Source of the DNA: Hyphomicrobiales bacterium
Lineage (GTDB): Bacteria > Pseudomonadota > Alphaproteobacteria > Rhizobiales > Rhizobiaceae
NCBI GenBank assembly: GCA_900466475.1
Contig: UBMI01000002.1
Location: 62,001 to 126,000 of the forward strand
Direction of reading: 5' to 3'
Length of the DNA stretch: 64,000 bases
Within the stretch, counting starts at the first letter, position 1; each line of letters opens with the position of its first letter. The position numbers and the translations under genes were made by a program. Below the pieces are notes generated by a model. It ran no database searches, had not been told where the DNA came from, and worked only from the letters and a program-made list of their open reading frames with translations. Below, one piece after another: positions 55,225-64,000 of this stretch.

Positions 55225-55833
55225 ATGTTTTCCGGCGCACAAGTGTCTCTATATCCAATGTCCGGCAATTTCGTCGGCATCATCCTTGACGCGATCAAGG
55301 CTCTCGAGCCCTATCGCGATCATCTTCGCATCGAAACCGATGATATTTCCACGCTCATGGTCGGCCCGCCGGACGTGCTGTTTGCCGCCATGCGCGACCT
55401 CTTCGTTTCGGCTGCCGCAAGTGGCGAGCATTGCGTATTGTCCGCCGCGATCTCGCGGGGCTGCCCCGGCGAACCGGATGATGCGATCTGCGGCGCCGGC
55501 CCGTCCTCAAGCCGCTCCGAGCCGCTCGCCGAGCGCGTGGAGGCAGCGATCGCAGCAGTCAGGGATACGACCGAGACTGGTCAACCGACGGCCGCCCAAT
55601 TTTCTCTCTATGTCATGGGAACGGGCACCCATATGGACGAGATTTACGGCTGCATCGACTTCCTGAAGCGCTCGGGCACATTCGACCGCTCGAAGAATTT
55701 CTGCACCAAGCTGCGCGGTGACGCCGGCGCGATCTTCGCGACCATCCATGAAGCTTTCTATCGCTTTGGCGATCCCGAAGGTCATGTGACACTGGATATC
55801 ACGGTCTCCGCGAACAGCCCGAGCAAAGCCTGA
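55225..55833 (+). CDS. ykoF: YkoF-family thiamine/HMP-binding protein
   Basis: A 202-residue protein resembling Bacillus YkoF, a duplicated alpha/beta domain that binds thiamine or its pyrimidine moiety (HMP). Features: QVSLYPMSGNFVGIILDAIK in the first half and AQFSLYVMGTGTHMDEIYG in the second, the repeated Q-x-SLY pattern showing the internal duplication. It is directly under a TPP riboswitch and followed after 13 bases by ABC transporter genes, consistent with a role in thiamine-precursor uptake. Location in the cell is uncertain; no signal peptide. Confidence 0.85.
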   Translation: MFSGAQVSLYPMSGNFVGIILDAIKALEPYRDHLRIETDDISTLMVGPPDVLFAAMRDLFVSAAASGEHCVLSAAISRGCPGEPDDAICGAGPSSSRSEPLAERVEAAIAAVRDTTETGQPTAAQFSLYVMGTGTHMDEIYGCIDFLKRSGTFDRSKNFCTKLRGDAGAIFATIHEAFYRFGDPEGHVTLDITVSANSPSKA

Positions 55834-55846
55834 GACGCCTGACGGC

Positions 55847-56638
55847 ATGACCCTATCGAAACCGGATTCGACATTTGCGCCACTGAGGCGGGCCTTGCCC
55901 GCCATTCTCGCCATGCTTGCCTTCCTGGCTATCTGGGAGTTCTATGTCGATCTCTCCGGCATCAAGCCCTCGATCCTGCCCTCACCTTCGCGTATCCTTA
56001 CACAGGGCTGGCTGAACAGGCAGGCGCTGCTCGACAACACCTGGCCGACGCTCGGCGCGACGCTCGGCGGTTTTGCTTTGTCGCTCGTCTTCGCCTTCGC
56101 CTCGTCGGTCCTGATGGATTTCGTGCCATTCATGCGCCGTGCGCTGCTGCCGCTCTTCATCGTCAGCCAGACATTGCCGCTGGTCGCGATCGCCCCCCTC
56201 GTCGTACTCTGGTTCGGTTTCGGGCTGCTGCCGAAGCTTCTGCTCGTCGCTCTCGTTACCTTCTTTCCGCTGCTGGTCGCCCTGCTTCAGGGCTATGAAG
56301 CGACGGACCGGGATATTGCCGAGCTTCTGAGTTCCATGAAGGCAAGTCGCTGGCGCATCTTCTGCCTGGCACGGCTCCCTTCCGCCATGCCTTTCTTCTT
56401 TGCCGGCCTGCGTATTTCGATCACCTATGCCGTGGTCGGCGCCATCTTCGCCGAATATGCGGGCGCCGCGCGCGGCCTCGGGATCTATATCCTCAACGCC
56501 AAGAACAACTTCCGGCCGGATCTCGTCCTCGCCGCCGTCGTCGTCAGCGCCCTTCTGACCCTTTGCCTCTTCGGTCTCACCCTGGCGGTGCAGCGTTTCG
56601 TCATGCCCTGGCAATCCCCTGCGGAGAAACGCCGATGA
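55847..56638 (+). CDS. thiX: ABC transporter permease (ThiX-like)
   Basis: A 263-residue permease with about six transmembrane helices and the binding-protein-dependent transport EAA loop, seen as EATDRDIAELLSSMKASRWR. The NitT/TauT/SsuC-type permease family includes ThiX. It probably forms the channel for an HMP or thiamine-precursor importer with the ATPase and binding protein encoded downstream. The stop overlaps the following ATPase start by four bases (ATGA). The specific substrate comes from the TPP riboswitch and YkoF context. Confidence 0.87.
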   Translation: MTLSKPDSTFAPLRRALPAILAMLAFLAIWEFYVDLSGIKPSILPSPSRILTQGWLNRQALLDNTWPTLGATLGGFALSLVFAFASSVLMDFVPFMRRALLPLFIVSQTLPLVAIAPLVVLWFGFGLLPKLLLVALVTFFPLLVALLQGYEATDRDIAELLSSMKASRWRIFCLARLPSAMPFFFAGLRISITYAVVGAIFAEYAGAARGLGIYILNAKNNFRPDLVLAAVVVSALLTLCLFGLTLAVQRFVMPWQSPAEKRR

Positions 56639-57390
56639 ACGGGATGCTCGAGCTGAAGAATGTGTCGAAATCCTTCGACGGCATGGAAGTGCTGAAGGAT
56701 ATTTCTCTTCATATCGCCAGAGGTGAATTCGTCTCGATCGTCGGCCCATCCGGCTCCGGCAAGTCGACGATCCTGCGGCTGCTGACACAGGCGCTGCAGG
56801 CCGACAAGGGAGAGATTGTCTTCGACGGCATCCAGCTCTCGCAGGCCGCGCATGCATTCGCCTTCATGCCTCAGCGCGATGCGCTGATGCCGTGGCGAAG
56901 CGTCATCGACAACGCGATCCTCGGCCTCGAAGTGCACGGCATGCGCCGCAGCCAGGCGCGGGCTGTGGCCGCCCCGCTCTTTGAACGCTTCGGACTTGCC
57001 GGCTTCGAAAATCACTATCCCGCGGCCCTTTCGGGCGGCATGCGCCAGCGCGCGGCCCTGCTGCGCACAGTGATCCAGCGGCAGGACATGCTGCTGCTCG
57101 ACGAGCCTTTCGGGGCACTCGATGCGCTAACCCGCACCCAGATGCAGGAATGGCTGCAGGGCATGTGGACCGGTCATCGATGGACGGCCCTGCTGATTAC
57201 CCATGACGTACGGGAAGCCGTCTTCCTGTCCGATCGTATCTATGTTCTGTCCGCCCGTCCGGCTGCCGTGATCAGGGAATTCGAGGTGCCGCTCGCAAGA
57301 CCGCGGACGCTTGCAGATCTCGGCTCCCCGGCTGCTCAGGCAATCGAAACTGAAATTCTTCAAACATTGCTGCATCCGCAAAGAACCTGA
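56635..57390 (+). CDS. thiZ: ABC transporter ATP-binding protein (ThiZ-like)
   Basis: A 251-residue ABC ATPase. Walker A is GPSGSGKSTILR near residue 40, Q-loop in FMPQRDALMPWR, signature LSGGMRQRAALLR, Walker B MLLLDEPFGALDALTR and H-loop LITHDVREAV. It energises the import by the adjacent permease. Start overlaps the permease stop. The binding-protein gene follows after 10 bases, with an AGGAGG ribosome site. Confidence 0.93.
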   Translation: MNGMLELKNVSKSFDGMEVLKDISLHIARGEFVSIVGPSGSGKSTILRLLTQALQADKGEIVFDGIQLSQAAHAFAFMPQRDALMPWRSVIDNAILGLEVHGMRRSQARAVAAPLFERFGLAGFENHYPAALSGGMRQRAALLRTVIQRQDMLLLDEPFGALDALTRTQMQEWLQGMWTGHRWTALLITHDVREAVFLSDRIYVLSARPAAVIREFEVPLARPRTLADLGSPAAQAIETEILQTLLHPQRT

Positions 57391-57400
57391 GGAGGTCCTG

Positions 57401-58405
57401 ATGCTTCTCACCCGCCGACAGACCCTTTTTGCCGCCATGGCCGCAAGCCTTGCCGGCCGCACCGCCTTCGCGCAATCCTCCGACAAGGTGCGTATCGCGC
57501 TCGACTGGACGCCGAACACCAACCATATCGGCATCTATGTTGCCAAGGCGAAGGGCTTCTATGAGGCAGCCGGCATCGATGTCGAGATCCTGCCCTATGC
57601 CGATACGAGTGCCGGCACGTTGGTCGCAAACGGTGTTGCCGATTTCGGGATTTGCGGAGAGATCGAGACCTTTACCCAGCGCGCCGCGGGCGCCGATGTG
57701 AAACTCGTCTATGCCGTCGTGCAGACGGAAACCGGCAGGTTGATCTTCAAGGGCGGCCGCAACGATATCAAGAGTCCGAAAGATCTTGATGGCAAGACCT
57801 ATGGCGGCTTTGGCGGCGCATGGGAGGAGGCACTCGTCTCTGCGATGATCCGCAACGACGGCGGCAAGGGCACCTTCCAGAATGTCACGCTCGGCACCTC
57901 GGCCTATGAGGCGCTCGACAACGGCGCGGTGGACTTTACACTGGAAATCTACACCTGGGAGGGTATTGCCGCCCAGCTGGAGAACCGGCAGGTCGGACGC
58001 TGGCGCTATAGCGACCATGGAATTCCCGACGAACAGACGACCGCGATCGCTTCCAGCGATGCCTATCTTTCGGCCAATCCGCAAAATGCCCGCGCCTTTG
58101 TCCAGGCAACACTCAAAGGTTATGCCTATTCGGTCGACAATCAGGACGAGGCCTGCGATCTCCTGATTGCCGGCAGCAACGGCGCGCTGCTGAATACCGA
58201 ACTGGTCAAGGCATCGCAAAAGGCCCTGGTCGAAGGTCGTTTCCTCAAGGGTGACAACGGCGCGATCGGCATCATCGATCCGGCCAAGGCCGACGCGATC
58301 GGCACGTTCCTGTTCGACCATGGCATCCTGCTCGATGCCAATGGTGCGGCGCTGAAGGAAAAGCCCGACTTTTCCGCCTATTACACGAACGATCTGCTTG
58401 GCTGA
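57401..58405 (+). CDS. thiY: ABC transporter substrate-binding protein, NMT1/THI5-like (ThiY)
   Basis: A 334-residue exported binding protein with an N-terminal signal containing twin arginines (LTRRQTLFAAMAASLAG) followed by the NMT1 domain start KVRIALDWTPNTNHIGIYVA. The fold is that of HMP-binding ThiY and of eukaryotic THI5. The ATG follows the strong ribosome site GAGGAGGTCCTG. Last gene of the riboswitch-ykoF-thiXZY operon; a hairpin follows the stop. Ligand is inferred as N-formyl-aminopyrimidine or HMP. Confidence 0.92.
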   Translation: MLLTRRQTLFAAMAASLAGRTAFAQSSDKVRIALDWTPNTNHIGIYVAKAKGFYEAAGIDVEILPYADTSAGTLVANGVADFGICGEIETFTQRAAGADVKLVYAVVQTETGRLIFKGGRNDIKSPKDLDGKTYGGFGGAWEEALVSAMIRNDGGKGTFQNVTLGTSAYEALDNGAVDFTLEIYTWEGIAAQLENRQVGRWRYSDHGIPDEQTTAIASSDAYLSANPQNARAFVQATLKGYAYSVDNQDEACDLLIAGSNGALLNTELVKASQKALVEGRFLKGDNGAIGIIDPAKADAIGTFLFDHGILLDANGAALKEKPDFSAYYTNDLLG

Positions 58406-58416
58406 GATGACCCCGC

Positions 58417-58456
58417 CCTTGCCGGCAGCAGCTTTCCGCTGCAAAGTCCGGCAAGG
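58417..58456 (+). terminator. Hairpin between thiY and the acyltransferase gene
   Basis: CCTTGCCGG (58417-58425) pairs perfectly with CCGGCAAGG (58448-58456), with an inner GCAGC/GCTGC stem. No T tract, so it may be a partial terminator or an mRNA-end stabiliser. It sits just before the acyltransferase ribosome site. Confidence 0.5.
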
Positions 58457-58470
58457 AGCGAGGGAGTGAC

Positions 58471-59661
58471 ATGCAGCAGCAGGACCGGGTAGCCGGAGCA
58501 GATTTCTTGCGTGCAACCGCTTGCCTGCTTGTCCTCATCCACCACCTTGTTCTGCGCATCGACCTTAACAAGACCGAAGGGTTTCAGCCGGCGCTGACCG
58601 CCCTGCGCTTCGGCAATTTCGGCGTCGCGATCTTCTTTATCCTCAGCGGCTTTCTGCTGGCCTTGCCGTTCTGGCATTCCCTTGATGCCGGTTATGCAAT
58701 GCCTGACCTGCGCACCTATGTGCTGCGTCGAGCGGCCCGCATCGTGCCCGGCTATTGGGTAGCTTTGACCGCAGGTTTTATCCTCAGCATCACGTTGCTC
58801 GGGCATGCGCTGACGCCGGAACTCGTCATGCGTTATGTGAGCGGTCTCCTGTTCATGAGCCAGTGGCACTGGCGCACCTTCTTTCCTGTCGAAGGCAACG
58901 GCCCGCTCTGGTCCATATCCTTCGAAGTAACGAGCTATGTGCTGCTGCCGCTTGGTTTCCTTTGGCTTTTCGCTATCCCGGAAAAACGCCGCACTCCGCT
59001 GATCACGCGCCTTGCCTGGCTCGCCATCATTGCTGTGGCGCTGCTTGCCCACGAGACTTTCCGCACGCTTGTTCCTCCCAATGAGATTGATCGTGGCTGG
59101 CAATATGGCATGCAGGGCGGCGCAAAGGAGTGGATGCCGAACTACAATCCCTTCGGTTTCTTCGCGATTTTTGCGCTCGGTGCACTCGCGGCGGGCCTTC
59201 ACACGATACTGCCGCGAAAGCGTCAGATCCTGTTCGACATCATTGCCTTCGCCTGCCTGGTCATCGCCGGCCTCCAGCTGCCGCTTTCGGCGGGAGGCCC
59301 GTGGGAAGCCTATGGATGGCTCGGCATCCCTTACGTCTTTCCGCTGTTCCCACTCATGACCGCGATTGCGCTGCTTGCCCTCTCGCGCTCCACCCTGCTT
59401 GCGGCGTTGCTCGACAACGCCTTCGTGCGCTTCACGGCAACCGTCTCTTTCGGCATCTACATCTGGCAGGACATCGTACTGACCACGATGCAGACGATCT
59501 CGCCGGCCATATTCGGGATCGGTAAGGACAACCCCCTGCGCGATTGGCTTATTGGATCTGCCCTTGCGACGACGATTGTCTTTCTTCTCGCAAGCCTCAG
59601 TTATTTCGCTCTCGAGCGGCATGCAATACGACGCGCCGCACGCATAACGCGCAAGAATTAA
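58471..59661 (+). CDS. Acyltransferase-3 (OafA/YrhL) family membrane protein
   Basis: A 396-residue integral membrane acyltransferase with about ten helices. Family motifs: GADFLRATACLLVLIHHLVL at the start (R and His of the active region), and PLWSISFEVTSYVLLPLGF, which is the W-S-x-x-x-E hallmark. Such enzymes O-acetylate or succinylate exopolysaccharide, LPS or Nod factors from a periplasmic/cytosolic acyl donor. It precedes an ExoY-like sugar transferase by 183 bases, suggesting a surface-polysaccharide role. The acceptor is unknown. Confidence 0.88.
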   Translation: MQQQDRVAGADFLRATACLLVLIHHLVLRIDLNKTEGFQPALTALRFGNFGVAIFFILSGFLLALPFWHSLDAGYAMPDLRTYVLRRAARIVPGYWVALTAGFILSITLLGHALTPELVMRYVSGLLFMSQWHWRTFFPVEGNGPLWSISFEVTSYVLLPLGFLWLFAIPEKRRTPLITRLAWLAIIAVALLAHETFRTLVPPNEIDRGWQYGMQGGAKEWMPNYNPFGFFAIFALGALAAGLHTILPRKRQILFDIIAFACLVIAGLQLPLSAGGPWEAYGWLGIPYVFPLFPLMTAIALLALSRSTLLAALLDNAFVRFTATVSFGIYIWQDIVLTTMQTISPAIFGIGKDNPLRDWLIGSALATTIVFLLASLSYFALERHAIRRAARITRKN

Positions 59662-59844
59662 GCCTTTACGCAATATAGTTAATTCCTAACCAGCCAAAAA
59701 TATCAGGGACATATTTCGAAATACTCCCAAATTTGGCTCAATTAGGGTAAGGAAAACATTAAAGAAGCGGGTGACAAACCGACCCGGTCCATGTATTTGT
59801 GCCAGCGCGACGCACTATTCCAGTATTTCCACGGACGTTGCTTA

Positions 59845-60582
59845 ATGAACGTGTTTACTTCAAATAAGCTTCAAGACACGGCTTTCTCAGTAAAGACAGT
59901 GAAGATGAAGGCTCCCGACGCAGCGAATTCCAATATTCGCCAGCCGGAAAGCTTTGCCTCATTGGATGGCGGAGGCTGGCTTCAGCTTGGCTTGAAGAGA
60001 GCTTTCGACATTTTTGGCGCGGCGAGCGCACTGATCATCCTGTTCCCCGTCCTTCTGACGATCGCCCTCCTCATCGTGATCGACGATGGCGGCCCGGTGT
60101 TTTTCCGACAGATTCGCTGGGGCCGTAAGGGTAGCAAGATCACTGTCTACAAGTTCCGCTCCATGCGGGCGGATCTCTGCGATCCCACCGGCGTCGAACA
60201 AACCGTCAAGGGTGATCGGCGCGTGACGCGGATCGGCGCCTTCTTGCGCAAGACCAATATCGATGAACTGCCCCAGCTTCTCAACGTCATTAAGGGCGAT
60301 ATGTCGCTCGTCGGTCCCCGTTGCCACGCCATCAACATGCGCGCGGCCGGCATGCTCTACGAGGAACTGGTGCCTGAATATCATTACCGCCATCTGATGC
60401 GGCCAGGTATTACCGGCCTTGCCCAGACGCGCGGCTGGCGCGGTCCGACGGAACGCCCGACGGAGGCACGCGCCCGCATCGCCAGCGATATCTATTATAT
60501 CAGGAATTTCAGCCTCTGGCTGGATATGAAGATCCTGCTTGGCACGCTGCTCTCCGAGCTGCGCGGCGGCACCGGTTTCTGA
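59845..60582 (+). CDS. ExoY-like polyprenyl-phosphate sugar transferase
   Basis: A 245-residue bacterial sugar transferase (PF02397) that starts surface-polysaccharide synthesis by moving a sugar-1-phosphate to undecaprenyl phosphate. Seen: [20 protein letters not shown] (membrane helix), [24 protein letters not shown] motif [31 protein letters not shown] and [10 protein letters not shown], and [14 protein letters not shown]. The start ATG at 59845 follows GGACG; a longer in-frame ATG at 59791 exists. Upstream DNA (59662-59844) is AT-rich and probably a promoter. It resembles ExoY, but no other exo gene is in view. Confidence 0.9.
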   Translation: MNVFTSNKLQDTAFSVKTVKMKAPDAANSNIRQPESFASLDGGGWLQLGLKRAFDIFGAASALIILFPVLLTIALLIVIDDGGPVFFRQIRWGRKGSKITVYKFRSMRADLCDPTGVEQTVKGDRRVTRIGAFLRKTNIDELPQLLNVIKGDMSLVGPRCHAINMRAAGMLYEELVPEYHYRHLMRPGITGLAQTRGWRGPTERPTEARARIASDIYYIRNFSLWLDMKILLGTLLSELRGGTGF

Positions 60583-60682
60583 GATACCGAGTTTCCACAG
60601 ACCAGATCGATCAGGCGGGCGGCGAAACACCGCCTTTTTGCTTTGCAGCACGCCTCAGCATAAATGCATCTTGTGTCCGGAT

Positions 60683-60709
60683 AAAAAAAGCGGCCTTCAA
60701 GGCCGCTTT
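60683..60709 (-). terminator. Rho-independent terminator of the atp operon
   Basis: AAAGCGGCC (60687-60695) pairs with GGCCGCTTT (60701-60709), loop TTCAA. On the minus strand it ends with a run of seven Ts (complement of A at 60683-60689), about 35 bases after the atpC stop. On the plus strand it may also end the sugar transferase transcript. Confidence 0.9.
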
Positions 60710-60741
60710 CTTGTTCAATCCAGAATGTCTACCTGAATCGA

Positions 60742-61149
60742 TCAGTCCTGACCGACCATGCCCTGCAGACGGGTCATTTCCATGATGAAATGCTCAAGCT
60801 TGGACTTGTGCTCATGATGCACGACATCCTCAAGTTCCTGCTTCGCAGCTTCGATGCGGCGGGTCAGTTCGTCCTTGTTGAGTTCCTCCACCGGAAGGGC
60901 AGATTCAGCAAGAAGCGTGCATCCCGTCGGCAGGATGTCGGCAAAACCGCCGAACACAACGTAATCCTGCTTCGAGCCTGAAGAAGAACGAACACTCACG
61001 ATGCCCGGCTTGATGGTCGTCATCGTTGGGGCATGGTGGGCCATGACCGTCATCTCACCTTCAGTGGCGGGAATGACGACCTCGGTCACCATCTCCGACA
61101 GCAGCAGGCGCTCCGGCGAAACGAGCTCAAAGTTGAAATTGTCAGCCAT
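60742..61149 (-). CDS. atpC: ATP synthase F1 subunit epsilon
   Basis: A 135-residue epsilon subunit that regulates the rotary F1 motor. N-terminal beta-sandwich FNFELVSPERLLLSEMVTEV and MAHHAPTM, FADILPTGCTLLAE, then a C-terminal helical part. The ATG overlaps by one base the stop of a small ORF located between atpD and atpC, so translation is coupled. Last gene of the operon, followed by a strong terminator. Confidence 0.96.
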   Translation of the reverse strand: MADNFNFELVSPERLLLSEMVTEVVIPATEGEMTVMAHHAPTMTTIKPGIVSVRSSSGSKQDYVVFGGFADILPTGCTLLAESALPVEELNKDELTRRIEAAKQELEDVVHHEHKSKLEHFIMEMTRLQGMVGQD

Positions 61150-61387
61150 CAGTGACTTACCTTCTCGGCTATGGCCTTTGCATCTTGCAATTTGGTCCCG
61201 CAGAACGGGCAGTGCATCATCGCATGATCGAGATAACCGAGACCTTCCTCGGTCTGAGCCAGTCCGACAACCATCATCATCACGCCATTATCGGCCCGGT
61301 AGATGGTCGGCGCGGCCGGTTCAGGAAGCTCTGCCACGACACTTTTGAGCGTGTCGCAGCAGAATATCTCGTCCTGAGCGTCGCTCA

Positions 61388-61388
<1 letters not shown>
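61149..61388 (-). CDS. Small four-cysteine protein inserted between atpD and atpC
   Basis: A 79-residue unrecognised protein: MSDAQDEIFCCDTLKSVVAE at the start and HCPFCGTKLQDAKAIAEKV near the end. Cysteines are at 10, 11, 60 and 63, the last two as C-P-F-C-G, which resembles a zinc-ribbon knuckle. It overlaps the atpD stop by one base (TGATG) and ends overlapping the atpC start by one base, so it is translationally coupled at both ends within the ATP synthase operon. No membrane helix. It is not a canonical F1 or Fo subunit; function unknown. Confidence 0.82.
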
Positions 61389-63732
<2,344 letters not shown>

Positions 63733-63759
63733 CCGTTATCCGTCCTAACCTAGGGCCCG

Positions 63760-64000
63760 TTACTGGAAAGACTTGGCGAAGCTGTCGAGAGCAGCAGTGA
63801 GCTTGCCCTTCGTCGCGTCGCTGATAGCCTTTTCCGTGCGGATCGCATCGAGGATGGCAGAGCCTTCCGAACGCAGATAGGACAACAGGCCCTGTTCAAA
63901 CTTGCCGACCTGAGCGACCGGCAGCTTGTCGAGGTAACCGTTGACGCCCGCGAAGATCACGGCGACCTGCTCTTCCGTCTTCAGTGGCGAGAACTGCGGC
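63760..64000 (-). CDS. atpA: ATP synthase F1 subunit alpha (partial, C terminus)
   Basis: The last ~80 codons of the alpha subunit; the rest is beyond the window end. The C-terminal sequence [20 protein letters not shown] and the helical end [20 protein letters not shown] are typical. Stop at 63760, 27 bases before the atpG start. The nucleotide-binding parts are not visible. Confidence 0.93.
   Translation of the reverse strand, partial: PQFSPLKTEEQVAVIFAGVNGYLDKLPVAQVGKFEQGLLSYLRSEGSAILDAIRTEKAISDATKGKLTAALDSFAKSFQ

Overview
This window looks like a chromosomal segment of an alphaproteobacterium in the Rhizobiaceae (Rhizobium/Agrobacterium type). The evidence is the gene content and order: aerobic-type cobS-cobT, ALA-synthase hemA, atpA-G-D-C, tamA-tamB, fdsGBA-fdhD-fdsD, soluble PAS chemoreceptors ending in a WEEF tail, GC-rich dense coding, and frequent 1-4 nt start/stop overlaps. 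Apart from a tRNA-Arg(CCT) there are no other RNA genes that I can identify, and I see no insertion sequences, integrases, phage genes or CRISPR arrays. It reads as core chromosome with some accessory metabolic operons.

Layout. 1-7.6 kb: the 5' part of hisC, a methyltransferase, gloB, a cupin, an EamA exporter, a DUF3108 protein, rpmB, the queuosine-precursor transporter yhhQ, a small P-loop kinase-like gene and a phytase/esterase-like secreted protein. 7.6-11.8 kb: cobT and cobS (cobalt insertion in B12 synthesis), a J-domain protein and bolA. 11.8-17.7 kb: DUF2938, the shikimate cluster aroK-aroB followed by a CorC/HlyC membrane protein, a small membrane protein, xerD and accA. 17.9-29 kb: an L,D-transpeptidase, tusA-like gene, a His-rich COG0523 GTPase behind a D-Ala-D-Ala carboxypeptidase, an M20 amidohydrolase, tRNA-Arg, several small secreted proteins, a methyltransferase, a BON protein, and dxr facing hemA. 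29-38 kb: a glycine-zipper lipoprotein and the tamA-tamB outer-membrane assembly pair, with TamB carrying seven tandem copies of a ~107-residue unit.

38-45.3 kb: arginine catabolism (Lrp regulator divergent from arginase and ornithine aminotransferase), then mcp-cheW-mcp, two paralogous soluble PAS-PAS chemoreceptors around a CheW. 45.4-52.5 kb: the NAD-dependent molybdenum formate dehydrogenase operon fdsG-B-A-fdhD-fdsD with a LysR regulator immediately upstream. 52.5-55 kb: a small stress-regulator block (ArsR/BigR-like repressor, SDR oxidoreductase, SoxR, and an FMN reductase divergent from soxR). 55.1-58.4 kb: a TPP riboswitch followed by ykoF and a thiXZY-type ABC transporter, a pyrimidine/thiamine-precursor uptake operon. 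58.4-60.6 kb: an acyltransferase and an ExoY-like sugar transferase. 60.7-64 kb: the atp operon on the minus strand (partial atpA, atpG, atpD, an unusual four-cysteine small ORF, atpC).

Regulatory signals found by reading the intergenic DNA are the most rewarding part: a textbook SoxR operator in a 19-bp-spacer promoter, an ATTC-N8-GAAT palindrome before the ArsR gene, a T-N11-A LysR box overlapping the end of the lysR gene ahead of fds, a TPP riboswitch whose 3' edge contains the ribosome binding site, a possible minimal preQ1-I-like element whose pseudoknot could use the yhhQ start codon, and an FNR/FixK-type box upstream of hemA. The best candidate for an undescribed component is the 79-residue C-C...C-x2-C protein translationally coupled between atpD and atpC.
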